Source of the DNA: Prunella strophiata
Taxonomy: Eukaryota > Chordata > Aves > Passeriformes > Prunellidae
Assembly (NCBI GenBank): GCA_036583965.1
Contig: JAZBQD010000001.1
Location: 24,289,569-24,353,568, forward strand
Direction of reading: 5' to 3'
Length of the DNA stretch: 64,000 nt
Part shown: positions 1 to 49,267 of the stretch, piece by piece
Position numbering within the stretch: the first letter of the stretch is position 1
Layout of the letters: every line of letters starts with the position of its first letter
Notes under the pieces: generated by a model
Database searches by the model: none
What the model was told of the DNA's origin: nothing
Seen by the model: the letters and a program-made list of their open reading frames with translations, nothing else
Program-made: the position numbers and the translations under genes

Positions 1-2863
1 TTTATTATGAGTCATCGTGGACTTTTTGGGGGAGAATGAAGTGACGAGAAATGAGTCAAGGATGTCTGTGGTAACAGCAAAGATCAAAGGCTTCATTTCA
101 GCTACAAACAACTTTGGTGTTACTGTAGATTTATTCTATGTGCAACATTTTGTTTTCTATATAAGATTTAGATCCTGCACTAGAATCTGAGACAGATGAA
201 TAGTAAACTAAGTAGCAGCTCAATGTTTCTTTTTTCTTGGGTATTTAGTTATTTTGGCCAAAGATAGCATTTCCATGAAAGCCTGCCAAGTTTTCCCCTG
301 AAGTTCACTGTGGAAAACCTCTAAAGCCCTGCTGAAATACAAATGAGAGCATGTATGTCCTTAGAAAGGGGCAGAGTAAAATCCCAGTATGTCTAAAGAG
401 CACAGACCACAAGATCTGAATAGGAAACAGCAGAATATGGTTTCCAGAACCAAACATCCCTCCTGCAAAAAGCCTGTGAGTAAAGTTATTCAATGAGAAG
501 GGATAGAGAAAATTGGGGTTGGCCTGTGCATGGCTCAATACCCCACAAAGGGGTGGCCACCTATTATTGTTTGTATTACATAAATTACCACATCCCAATA
601 TATTATTGGGAGATGGTAATTTATGTAATAGCTCACCTTGGGTATAGGTACAAAGCTTTAGGGAAAAAAATAAAGATTGAGAGCATGAATGTAGGCGTTC
701 AGGAGATAAAAAGCAAATAAACACAATTTTAATACTACTGAAAAAGCTGCACCAAATCCCCCAAAAAAACAAATCCAAGACCCAGCTTGGAATGCAATGT
801 GAGTGTTTTGTGGCTGGGGCAGTGACTCTGCCTCAGTGCCCTGGGGGAGCAGCAGCTCTGTGGAGCTCAGCTCTGGCTCACAGCCTTTCCCAGAGGGGTG
901 GGGCATGGAGCTGGCCTGACAGGAACTGGCACTGCTCTATGGAGGTGTCATGTCACTTGTTGCCTTTATACTTTTTGTTTCTAAGTTTGTGCTAAATGCT
1001 GCTTTGTAATGAGCCACCACACATCCCCAAGTGGCAGACTAAGGCCCTGGGAACCTGACTCTGTGCCTGTGTGGAAACAAAGCACTGCCTTTGACAGGCT
1101 CTGGGCAGACCCAGCCCTCACTGGACTGTCTGTCCTTCTGTCCCCAGTTTGTATTTTCTGTCTGGAAAAACAACAGCGAGCTTGAAAGCATAAGCATTCA
1201 GGGAACAGAACAGACTAGTAAGGAAGATAACTGTATACAACATCTTGTGTGCCTCTGTTCCAAGTTATGAAAACCAAGCTACTACCTTATCTTTAGGTGA
1301 AGTCCCCCTTTTCTTTCTTCATATATCACAAATAACTTTTGCCTTCTGTCTGAATGCTTTGCAGCCTGTCCCCCAAGGCTTTTCCCAGACTGGCTCCCTT
1401 TATGTATCTGTCTTCTCAGCATTGACCCACTTCAGTTCATATTCTCCTTGGCTATGAAGCAGTGTTTCTATTTAATTAGCATTGAATCTCCTGCTGCTGT
1501 ATATAGCCTACAGTCCTAAAATGTCTCAGACAATTCTGTAGTTTGTGACTCCAGCTGCCTTCTCTCATTTTGAAATTATCAGCTATTTCAAACTTAGCTG
1601 AATACCAACCTGTCTTGAGGTTGCTAATAAAATGAGCTAATGAAATAGGCTCAAATGCTAAGCCCTCTTGAGATAATTTCTCTTGTGTAAAATCAATATT
1701 AATGATCACCCCATTTCTTCCTAACCATTCAGCTGCTCCAGGCTTAATAGTTTTTGAAATAATTAGCCTTGTATTAATTGCAGAATTAGCAATAAATAAA
1801 CAAATTAGCTGATTTATAATATTCCTGCATTCTAGTTAGCAGCTCATCTCTTAACATGAGTGACAGATTTAGAATGACGATTTTAGAGTGATTAACTCAT
1901 GTAGACCTTTTAGGAAAATGTGATTAACATTTCTGATTAATGGCTCTGTGCTGTTTTTTGCATTTGAGCATCAAAGAAAAAAGGTTTTGCTCCTGTTGAA
2001 GTTAAGAGCAAGGTTCTCTGGTATTAGAAGAGTGTCACTTCTTCAAGGTTGATTGGTTTTTAAAGGTAGGGTCTAATTAGTAGTCACTTTTTAGTTGTCA
2101 CTACAAGCCCCCTTGTCATCAGCTTTTTGCAGAAAGGCCCCCTGTGTGTGTGTGCCCCAAGTCCATGGTTCTTCACACGACTCCATCTCCCCCACACCTC
2201 AGAACACCTGGCCCTAGCTCAAGTGGCTCTGTTGTGACCTGGCAGAGACTGTGGGAAATGACACTCACTTCATGTGCACCTTGGTGTTCTGGCCCAGGTG
2301 AAAATCTGCAACTGTCAGGAGCAGGTCCAGTTGGGGAAAGGGAGGAGACAAATTCCTGTTACACTGTGTGCTCCCCACAGCACACACCTGGACAAATACT
2401 GATTATTCACCAACTGAAAAATCAAGGCTCTCTTGGTACCAGTGATTCATACTGGAATCTCTGACCAGAAATAAGCTGTTTACCATTACAGGTTGGGTTT
2501 GCATTGCTGGATCTTTCTGTTCTACCTCTCTTACCAGTCAAAGCAAATCTATTGCTCTTTCTTGATGAATAATTATAAAGTTGAGGAATGCTCTCTATGC
2601 ATATTTTCAGCTTTCTGAGTATTTTGTCTAGAATGGTGGTTGTTCTCATTTTTTACAACTAAACATAGTTAATATGTATGCTGTGTCATTTTGGACTCTG
2701 TTCTTGCTAAGTCAATGCCAAGTCCCCATTGACCTCAGTGCAGACAGAAATAGAATTCATTATTAATGTTTATCTGGGAAGAAGAGATTATTAAACAGAT
2801 ATGTACCTGTACCCTTGTCATGAAATCCTGACTCACAATCTTATAAATAACTTTTTTAAATAG
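1..2863. other. FAM13C intron sequence (5' end beyond window)
   Basis: No coding exon of FAM13C or another gene is recognisable here on either strand. Open frames are short and show no family motif. An ATTA-rich block at about 1740-1950 is the only part that stands out, as a possible conserved noncoding element. A short inverted arrangement around ATTACC..GGTAAT lies at about 584-624. Confidence 0.7.
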
Positions 2864-8773
<5,910 letters not shown>

Positions 8774-9247
8774 AGTGAATGCAATGCTGTGATATTGTTC
8801 TCTAGGGAAAAAAAAAAAAAAAAAGAAAAAAAATCCAAGGAAACAAACAAATAATGAAAAAGAAAAAGTAATTTTACAGGTCTTGGTCTGCTGCACGATT
8901 ATTTGACACACTGAGATTTTTGATGCACTTTACCAATTATAATAGCTGTGATGAGAGAGGACAGCAATATGCAAGAATATTAAGCACGGGTGAGTGGAAT
9001 ATAGTATATATTTTTCCTTTTGAAAAAGCCTTGAAGTGCACTGTGAGAATGTTAAGAAATTAAAAGGACAGTGAAGTAATGTAGATTCTCAGTTTGACCT
9101 GCTCTAAAAGTGTGAGGAAATGTTCTGCAGGTTTTTAGTACATCTTAGTATATGCTAAAGTGCCACACGTTTGTTTCCAGAATTAACATGTGTTATAACT
9201 AATTAGTAATGCTGGCTATTAAGGTGCTGATTCACTAGATTAAAAGA

Positions 9248-9253
9248 AATAAA
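9248..9253 (+). terminator. candidate proximal poly(A) signal of FAM13C
   Basis: A canonical AATAAA lies about 475 bases after the FAM13C stop. Use is inferred only. Confidence 0.35.
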
Positions 9254-10584
9254 TTCGAGTGAGTGAAGGAAAAACTCAGAACACACTCTAGCTGTCAAGA
9301 CAGAGATTGCCATTCAATTCCAGTGGCTTCAAAGAAAGGTGCATAGGAAGAAGCAGTGCCAGGGCTGGGAGCAGAGCAGAGTGATGCTGCTTATGCAGGA
9401 AAAGGCCAGAACTAGACTGCCAAATGGAACTAGTGCTGTTATAGGATTAAGAAAAAGTGCTTGGCAAAATGAAACAGCTACAGATTGCTGAGAAAAGATG
9501 GAACAAAGGTACTGCTGCTGTCCTTTTCACTAGTTCACAGGACCTGGCTCACAGAATTTAGAAGTCAGTAAATAGATCAGCTACATGCTAATTTTGATTT
9601 CTCTATTAACCTTTGCACTTTGGTTTGCCTGATGCTATAACATTCGCTTCTCTAACTACCAAAGCTCGTTTAAACGCATGCACTTTGTAAAATGTTGAAG
9701 TACTTCTTGTGTTATAAATTGCCACATATATATAAAAAACCAGGACTAGATTACTGCATTATGCTAAGATATTTTGGATAGATAAAGTACATGGTATATA
9801 AGTGAGTGTCACAGTTATCTGATGAGGACTGCTAGACTTCTTGTTTACTGAAAATAAGGTTAAAAAAGTTATTTTTCCATTGGAATTACTCATCTTTCTT
9901 AACTTTCAGAGCACCACACTTTGTAATATTAAGGAGAATTGTCACTGTTTGTGGTAGGCCATTGGTGTGAAAAGTGGACTAGTAATAGAAAGATTATCAG
10001 CAGGTTTTGTACTAGAAATGAAAAGCAGGGGTTCTGGTAAATTCCTACCCCAGACAGAAAGGAAGGAAGAATTACTTAAAGAAAAAAAAAAAAAAGGGAC
10101 TGGAACCAGTTGAATCATGTTTAGTGTTTTGCTTTACCTGTCATTTTGTATTGAGCACATAGTATAAGCAACCTGTTTTCTATCTTGGTAAGAAGATTTT
10201 GATTTTATAAAGCCTATTATGTACCAACCATGTTTGTATTTATCTAGTATGTAATGGCATGATTTGGAAGATGAACACATCTTCAAGTAGTATGGAGGAA
10301 AAAATATGAACACTAAAAAAAGGAATTTTTTATTTTGCAGCCGTTTGTTGTTTCAGTGTACTGATTTAATAATTTATAACTTAACTTTTATGAATCAGAA
10401 ATGGTCTTCATAAATCTGTTTTAATTAAAGTCATCTAGAGCAACAGGAACAGATACAGAGCTATTTGAAGTTTACAAACTACATCTTTGATAAGGGAAAA
10501 TGATTTAATGACATGTATACAATTGATATTAAAATGTAATCTATATATTCTATATGATTGTATAATATTTTATACAACAGTACA

Positions 10585-10590
10585 AATAAA
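10585..10590 (+). terminator. candidate distal poly(A) signal of FAM13C
   Basis: A canonical AATAAA on the + strand is followed by T-rich sequence. It faces an AATAAA on the other strand at 10607-10612. Confidence 0.4.
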
Positions 10591-10606
10591 ATATTTTTCT
10601 ATTATA

Positions 10607-10612
10607 TTTATT
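10607..10612 (-). terminator. candidate poly(A) signal of PHYHIPL
   Basis: TTTATT on the + strand is AATAAA on the - strand, about 510 bases after the PHYHIPL stop. GT-rich sequence follows on the - strand. A nearer AATAAA on the - strand lies at 10820-10825. Confidence 0.4.
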
Positions 10613-10819
10613 ATGTCGAGACACAGTTTCTGTTTTCAGTTAGCTAATATAAATAACATAAATAACACTGTCAAACAACACGTTGGAAGTGCTGACATTT
10701 CTAGGCTCTGAAATTCAAATCATGCTGCAATTACAACCTTTCATGCTGTTCAGTTATCCCAGTACTTGTTCAGTAGTTAAAATGAATGCATATTTAAACA
10801 CCATTTATAAGCCGTTATT

Positions 10820-10825
10820 TTTATT
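10820..10825 (-). terminator. candidate proximal poly(A) signal of PHYHIPL
   Basis: AATAAA read on the - strand, about 295 bases downstream of the PHYHIPL TAA. Its use is not determinable from sequence alone. Confidence 0.35.
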
Positions 10826-11119
10826 TTGCTAAAGCAGTTTATATAGGATTTTGTTATGTTTGGCAAGAAACAGAAAACAATTTTTGCAGCATCTAGGTAT
10901 AAATGGTTGCCAGAAAGAAATCCAGGACTTCTAATCATTTAAAGCATCGGGGGAACAGAAGGGAAAGAGGGAGAGAAGAAATCCTAAGAAGGCTATTGGA
11001 GGTTTTGAAGACTGGTAGTTGCTTTTGGTGACAGCGGCATGTGCATGCTTCCGACAGAACTGTCTGACTATGGAAATGGGCAACAGAGGTTTGAAGGCTC
11101 CTAAGGAACGAGGGAAGTT

Positions 11120-41936
<30,817 letters not shown>

Positions 41937-42151
41937 CGCGCCCCTCGCCGCTGCCTGCTGTGGCTTGGCCGGGGGCTGGGGCTGGGGCTGGCCGGCTCCG
42001 GTGCAGAGCCGCGCGGCAGCGCTTCCCGGCGCCGCCCGGCTCGGCTGCGAGCGCTCGGCGGAGGAGGCGGGCGAGGAGCGGATTTGTCGCCGCAGCGAGC
42101 CGGGGAGGGGGCAGCAGCGAGGCGGGCGGCCGGCGCGCCCCGGGATCCGCG

Positions 42152-42157
42152 TTTAAA
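42152..42157 (-). promoter_or_regulatory. TATA-like element of PHYHIPL
   Basis: TTTAAA (its own reverse complement) lies inside otherwise GC-rich sequence, 216 bases upstream of the ATG on the - strand. A start site some 25-30 bases downstream, near 42125, would give a 5' UTR of about 190 bases. This is inferred from spacing only. Confidence 0.4.
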
Positions 42158-42420
42158 GGGGCCGCGGCCGCCGCCTCGCAGCCGTCCCTTCCCCCTCCGC
42201 TCCTTATGTAACTGCAACCGCGCTTCCACGGGAAGCTCCCGGGCAGTCCAACCCCTCCGGGTCAGGCCCTGCGAACGGCCGGTCCGGGTTGCAGCCGGCC
42301 TGCCTCGAGCGCAGCTGCCCACCGCCGCGGCGTGGTTTGTGTCGAGGTTACTCCATAACCCGACTGAGTCCCCCGAGGCGAAACCACCCCCAAGCCACCG
42401 TTAGCGACTTCCCTTCCCTA

Positions 42421-45400
42421 AGCGCGCAGCCCACCATGACCGCTGCGTGCAATCACACTCAGCTGCAAGGGCTCTGCCGTCCACTCTGATCCTTCCTGAT
42501 TATGCAAGAATTTGCAGGAAGAAATATTAGCCGGTTTTAGATTGATAAATGTAGAAAAGCTGGCAGAAGGTAATTGATTGCAAGAGAGGGTATGGGAATG
42601 AGCCATTTCTTGCTATCTGCCCTGCACACTTCTCACCTGCCCTTTTTGTGGGAAGGAGAAACTAATCCACATGGTAGTGGTGCTATTTCTATCAAGCTTT
42701 TTTGAAAAGTACTTATTCATCAGTTCCCTAGCTTCAGGAACAAGAACGGGGCCAGAAAAGGAGAAAATGTAGAGTAATAAATTAAACTTGTGTAGCACTG
42801 TGCCATCATCAGGTGTGACAGCTCAGCTCCCTCCCCACCACAGGCTGCAGGCTGGACTAAAGGAGCAGCCTCTGGCCTCGGGCTGCAGGAGTGCACTGCT
42901 TTCTCCAGGTCACAGACTGACTTTGGGATCAAGCTCACCCCGCTGGGATGGGATCACCAGTTTCCAGACAAAGTGGTTTGAGCCCATTTCCTACCACACA
43001 TTACAACAAGCATTCCTGCACTGGTTTGCTGTTTCACCAAAATAAAATTGACACTGTTTAGCCATTGATCAGTGAGACATGGATGCTGGTTGCTTTGAGA
43101 AACAGCAGTTCATTGCATGCAGGCTCCCACCAAGGCTGAGGCTGTGAGGTGTCTTGGTCAGCATTGCATACCAGAAAGTCCAGAGAGTCCCTAAAGCTCC
43201 CATTTCTCTTTCTACAGTCCCAAGACCAGCCCAGTGTCCTTCCTCACTGATCTGGCACAGTAGCCACTGGACTATGGAATCCTGCCATTCTTTATGATGG
43301 TTCCCAGGGACACTGATCTCAGAAAATGAACTCTGGTGTTGCCTTTCACAAAGCCATGGCCAAGTGCTTCAGCCTAGAAGCAAGGAATAGATTTTAGGAG
43401 CCTGGATTCCTCTGACACCTTCAAAAATCTGTAGTACATTCCGGGAAGAAAGAGCAATGCTGACCACCCTTCTGGTACTGTGTACTCTTTCCCCCCAACC
43501 CCCCTCTTTCTTGTTCATATTTTTTTTTTTTCTCCCTGCTCTTTATTTCTCTGATGTTTTCATCATGATGGAAAATGTGTGCGGAGGGGTCAGGCAGAGG
43601 AGAAATGAAATGAGTGGGAAGGGGACCTAAAGGAAGAGAAAATGAAAAGGAAGTAATAACAGGAAGGGAGAGTGTGAGTCAATGGGGAGGTGGGAAGAGA
43701 GAGGAATATATGAATGAGTGCACAGACAGAATGAGGACAAATATAGAATCAGAAAGGGAAGAAATTAAAGTGGGTGAGACTGCATTCATCAGGTTTTAAT
43801 TTTGTCTCTGACAAGCATTAATTCCCTGTGCTGAATCAAAACCTTTCTCCTTGATATTGTAACTGTTCTTAGCACACAGGCATCTCCTACGTAAGGCTGG
43901 AAAATTTATTTCCCTGAAGATGGTGTATTTAGTCTCTCAGCCTTATGTTCCACATTCATTCCCCTCCACAATGTGGCAGACACTTCAGCAGCTCACACAA
44001 TCTTGTTACTTCTTTTCTATAACATTATATAAAGTCCATTTGAAACAGACACTGTTCTTGAATACTGAGAGAATTCCCAATTTATTCTCTCTGCCTCTAT
44101 TTTATACAGCTTTCTCTCCTCTACTTCTTATTCTATGCAACTGAAATCAGGTTTTTAAGAACGGATGGATTTTGCATAGCTCTTTGGAAGCGGACAGCTT
44201 TGGGGGTGTTCCCATTCCTCAAAGGCCTCTCATTTCTCAGCTATCTTGTAGCAATAGCCCCTGTTCGAGCTATATCTATTTCTTTCTCCACACCATCACA
44301 ATTTTTTTTAAGAAAAGACTGATTAACTCTCCAAATACCTGCAGACTTCAGTGTAAGTGTAGAGCAGAGAAGTCTTTTCCATAGCTCTGCTTTTTTAAAG
44401 CTAGACCTGCCTGAGACAGTAGTTTTGCAGAGTCACACTTCAGGCTGCGTGCTTCCTTCAGCCTATCACCACTCCCATCACCTGGGCAAGGGATCAACAT
44501 TTTTTTAAAGCTCAAATTCCTCCCAGATGTGATTCCATGCAATCACTTGGCCATGATTTTAGTCCTAGGTATTTCAGTCTCAGAGCACACAATCCTCTCA
44601 TGGCGTATTTTTCACCTGAGAGAACTATACTCTGCTTGTCTTAACAAGGAATATCATTGTCTGAGGCACAAGTTATGTGTGTGCTAAAGGATGACAGTCT
44701 CAGCATATAATCAGAAAGTTTATTCTGTGACAGATTATCCCTGACAGTGTTTAGCAAAAAATGTCACATATCACAAATATGGGTCAACATTATGTAATGG
44801 AAAGTCTGCCAATGGCAGCACAACAGTTAGAGACAGCAGAGGGTCATGTGCTTAGAACTGCAAAAGCTTGCAAAGAATTTACCACAACAGCAACCTCTCA
44901 GATTTCCAACCTTTAGACAAACAGAATCTTACCAACTTCTGTAGTTCAACAACAATGTGTCTGTTATTACAGTAACCTCACACAAGGAGAGCAAAGCAGC
45001 ATTTTCTAGCATGGTGCACACACCCAGAAACGTGAGCTGTGACACACAGCTCTTGCCTGGCGAGGTTCAGCAATCTCAGCTCTCCTGCCTCAGCCTGGCA
45101 TTCACAGTGCCCCAGGTAGGTCAGCGAGATCTTGCTGCAGGGCTACCACTCTACAGCAGAAAGGCAGAGAGGCTGCCAGCCAGCTGGAGAGGTGTGTGGC
45201 TTCTTTCCTAAAAGGCACAACCTCATTTATGCCATAAAAGCAAGGGGAAAAGGGATTCCTGTGTATTCCTTTCCTCTCCCCCTACACAATTACAAAGTTC
45301 AGCCCCACCTGTGTTGCACAGTTTTGGGAAAACTGCTGTTCATTAGCAGCAGCAGAGCACAGCACAGAGCTGGGCAACCCCATTCTCCACTATTTGAAAA

Positions 45401-47769
45401 CTCTTTTGTATTTCATTGTAGCAGGTTTTTATCTGCAAGCTATAAAAGAAACCCCCTTTCTCAGACCTCAGAAAGACTGAGAGTTCCAGCTCTGCCTTCC
45501 CACTTGGGAATAAAAAGCGACTTGTGTTATTGCTCAGTGGACTGTGCAAGCAGAAGGCAAAAAGACTACAGACATGGTTTTCAGGAAAGAAAAAACAGGG
45601 AGGAATTAAAGACAGCATTTTGGGATTATTTTCCTTCTAATAATATGTCACTTTTGATGAGAAAAGCAAAATATTAAAGGACAGATAGAAAGAAGGATGA
45701 AAATCAGTACTGAGGGTCAGTCCTGAAAGATACACTGACTGAACTTAGCAACTAATCCCTGAAGTTTCATGGAAATAAATTCTTTGCAATTTTGCTGTCA
45801 TTCTCTGTCTTTAATGGACATGTCAACTGTTTGAAGTGTGCAAAGTCACACACTTGAAAAAAGATTGTGTGCAGAATATTATTGAAACACCATAGAACTG
45901 AAGTCAAACCCACAGACTGGTGACAGAAAGAGAAAAAACCCACCCCAAAACTGAAGACCCTAAGTGAAAGCCATGAGTCCATAGAATTAATGTGTGCTGT
46001 GACACCTCATCCTGCTGAGACAGACATAGATGCATGACAATTTAGAGCACTGGGTACAGTATCTAACCAGGAACCTCTTTGTTTTTTCTCAGATAACAAA
46101 GCAAGAACCTCCTCAAGTGCTCAAACAATGAGGATGATGGCAGAGGTCCCCCTTTTATACTCTAGGAAAATCCAAGGCAGAGCAGCAGTGTTTATTCTTG
46201 GCTCTAGAGTGAGTCTCTCTCCCTCTTTCTGCAAAGGTAGCCCCCTTGGCCAGGCACCTTGACACCAAGTCCAGCAGTGAGGCTCCAGCTCTCCTGGAAA
46301 TGTCTCTGCCTGCTGTTTTCTGCTTCAGTGTTGTTTGAGATGCTGGGAAGCCCCACAGCTTCTGGGAACTCTCCAGTGAGGTGCATGCAGTGGCTCATAC
46401 ATCTCAAAATGTCCCTTCCCTGTTCAGAGGGCTTCATTGCAGCAACTGAATTCAGTTTATGCTTCTCTTGCAAGGCCATAAAGCACACTTTGAACCATCA
46501 AAGATACAATTCTGAGGCAATCTTTTGCCTTCTGGTTCCAGGGAACCTACTCATGAATCTGGAAAAATGGCTTCAGTGTAGGCAAAACTAGTCTACAACT
46601 CACATAAAAAGATAATCAGTTCATGAAAAAGACAACCAAAGGCATATAAGATAGAAATTCACTAAAGCACAAGTGGCACAAATGGGATAGCCAGAGTCTG
46701 ACTCTGCCAAGTCTCCCAATGCAGGAGTTAGAGGGTGTCAAATGCAGTTAATAGCAGCAGCTTCAGGGCAGACAAAAGGACATGGTACTTCCTGCAATGG
46801 ATGTTATGGTTGTAAGACTAAAGGACAGTGCCAGCGCTAGAAAGTTTTGTTCATTCAAGGGAAGGCTGGAAAAGTTCATGCAAAAGGAATCATTTAGAGT
46901 TACTAAAAACACAAGTGACTGAGCTGAGAGTGACTGAGCCCTAAGCTGAAAACCAATAGAGCCCAGGGAAGAGTTGCACTTAAGACTTGTGCTTGTCATG
47001 CCCTTCATCTTCTGTAAATACACATTTCCAGCCACTGCTAAAGGGGCTGTGCTATCCTGGCTAAGTCCTTGGTCTGACCCAGGACAATGACAGAAATGCC
47101 CTGCTATCCAACCTTTCATTCCTTACCACCCACTACTGCCACACCATCCTCATTCACAAGGAAAACTTCAGAGTATGGAGCCCTCTGATGGTACCAGTTG
47201 GGTGTGCAAATCTCAACCTAATCTAAGCAATACAAACAATTTAAAGGGAGTATTCCTCTCAGACCAAGAAAGATATCAAGCAAATTATCATTTTATTAAT
47301 GCTATTGATGATACTTCTTTCTGAATTTCAGTTTTCTGATTATATAGTCTGAATAAGCATCTAAGAAAGGCAAATTCTTTCATATGCCAAAAAAAAGTAT
47401 TTGTAGTTCATAAAATGTATTTGTTCCTTAATGGGCACAAAGTGCTGTTAATGCTTAGCATTAGCACTTATTAATTTAATTTTAAGTTTAGCCAGCCTCC
47501 CTTTATGAGATCCAGAGTGACATTAGAGAACGATCTAAACCTCTCTCCTCTGTGCTGTAAATTAGTCTTCCAACTTTTGTAACCACTTTCACATTTAATT
47601 AGTGCCTTATCCTCCAGATATTGCACCATATCTTGACCTTTAAAGGATACTACTGTCTGCTTATCCTTGACAATGCTGACTGCTATTCAGATTTAGTTTC
47701 TGTCTACAGTTCAGTGGCCAGCTTTGATACCTTTAAGTGAATTTTAGCCCCAGCTGATTTGTTTTAGTA
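42421..47769. other. upstream intergenic region, left part
   Basis: No gene is recognisable on either strand. A T/C tract lies at about 43490-43535 and a purine-rich stretch at 43570-43780. The block at 47440-47769 is rich in ATTA motifs and may be conserved noncoding DNA or a decayed continuation of the LINE fragment that follows. Confidence 0.7.
43570..43780. repeat. purine-rich low-complexity stretch
   Basis: About 210 bases dominated by GA, GGA and GAAA motifs on the + strand, without a clean repeat unit. Confidence 0.75.
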
Positions 47770-48230
47770 ATTTCCTTAAGATATTATGTGGCACAGCATC
47801 AAATGTCTTTATAAAGTCTTGATGCTGTTCTGTCCTCTGCTAATCTTGTGGCTTCATCATAAAAGATGTGGAGGATAAACATTCTAATTGGCCTGGCTTG
47901 GTTTGCTGCAGTACACCTGGGCTGTATCAGGGTCTCATTACATCATTCACCTCCATGTAAATACATTTCCCCCTTCAGCTTCACTATTTATAGTATTTGT
48001 TTCAATTTGGAGCCATGCCCATAGGACAATAGTTTCCATAGTTACTCTTAATTCAGTTTTTAAAGACTTCTGGCATGCTGACACTTTATTAGTCTCCTGA
48101 TACTTCCTCAATTCTCTGTGGGGTTTTTTAGCAACTAGCTGTTCCATCAGTTCTTTAAATATCTGAAGGGACACCTCAGATGCATTTGTTCAAGTGATGA
48201 TATTTCATTATGTATTTCTTAGTTACTTTT
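47770..48230 (-). mobile_element. fossil CR1/L3-type LINE fragment (reverse transcriptase region)
   Basis: On the - strand at about 47775-47833 the frame reads QDFIKTFDAVPHNILRKLL. This matches reverse-transcriptase motif A of CR1/L3 LINEs (the FD..VPH core with a preceding DF.K). Sequence to the right, which encodes the preceding part on the - strand, resembles the same region but is broken by frame changes and stops. It is an inactive remnant, and the boundaries are approximate. Confidence 0.7.
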
Positions 48231-49267
48231 TCCCAGCAGTTCATAATTACATCAATGATTTTTTAAGCAAGCCATTATTTAAAGTTTAATCTCCTTCCCA
48301 ATAAACTTCATGGCAGAAGTCCAATTAGTCTTAGGGAGAATAAGAACTTGTCTCAAAATTTATCTCCTTATTACAAATTAATTAAAATTAATATTTTCTT
48401 GGTCAAGTAATTTTGTGTTATTGTGCCTTCAAGACTTATAACACAGCATTTTCCTGTTATTTTAACCTATTGGCAGCTGTTTCAGTGTATCTTCATGCTA
48501 TCCCTGGTTCTCTCCTGTGTACTAAACTTGGAATATAAAACCCTGTTTTGGTGACCCTCCACTTTTCTGTTTCTAGCACAGTTCATATTTTAGTTTTACT
48601 TGCTTAAGTAGCCTGCAGTGACCCATTGTCTCTTCAGTGTTTCCCATTTTCATTGGAACAAGACACATTTCTGCTGGCTTTTCATTTCAGTATCCTCTCG
48701 TGTTCCCCCTACTGCCCTTCCCCTTCCCACAAAGCCTTTTCTGAAACTCTCTCAACTGATCCTGTGAATGAGATTTTTCCTCATAATACTACACCCTTTC
48801 ACTGGATAACCAAAACTCTTCAGATAACCAAGAAGAATGTACGTTAATAAAGATAATGAAGAAAGTCTAAGTGATTAGTTCCTCAGTGTCATCTACTGAT
48901 CCCATTTTCTTATAACTATAGAGCTATAAGCATTTTGCATAAGGACAGAAGATGGGATCTAGGTTGATGTCACTGCTTTTGTACCATCACAATCTGCTGT
49001 GACTGAGGTGGTGTGGCAACACAAGAAAGACACCATTGCTTCATCCCCCACTGCTGCCATGAACACGGTCAGTTAACCACTAAGGAAACACCAGGAAGAT
49101 TGTGTTAAATCAGTGAGAGTAGGAACACCAAGGCATTCCCTCTCCTTAGCTCAGAGACTGAATGAGTAGTGAGACTAATCTTAAATTTCTTTCATTTGAT
49201 TCAGTCACTTACTACAAGCTCTTATTCTGCTTTTCAGATCTATGGTTATTTATATACATGTTTTGCA

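Larger units (their letters stand above)
8774..10590 (+). other. FAM13C: FAM13C 3' UTR region (candidate extent)
   Basis: This AT-rich sequence follows the FAM13C stop codon. It contains an A17 tract (8808-8824), a first AATAAA at 9248-9253 and a later AATAAA at 10585-10590. Which signal is used cannot be read from sequence alone. The distal one would give a 3' UTR of about 1.8 kb that reaches the PHYHIPL 3' UTR. Confidence 0.5.
10591..11119 (-). other. PHYHIPL: PHYHIPL 3' UTR region (candidate extent)
   Basis: This sequence follows the PHYHIPL stop on the - strand and contains two AATAAA signals (10825-10820 and 10612-10607). No coding sequence is present. Confidence 0.5.

Noticed and set aside
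45132..45677. 181-codon + strand frame in the upstream intergenic region
   Set aside because: No recognisable motif, no splice context and ordinary intergenic composition.
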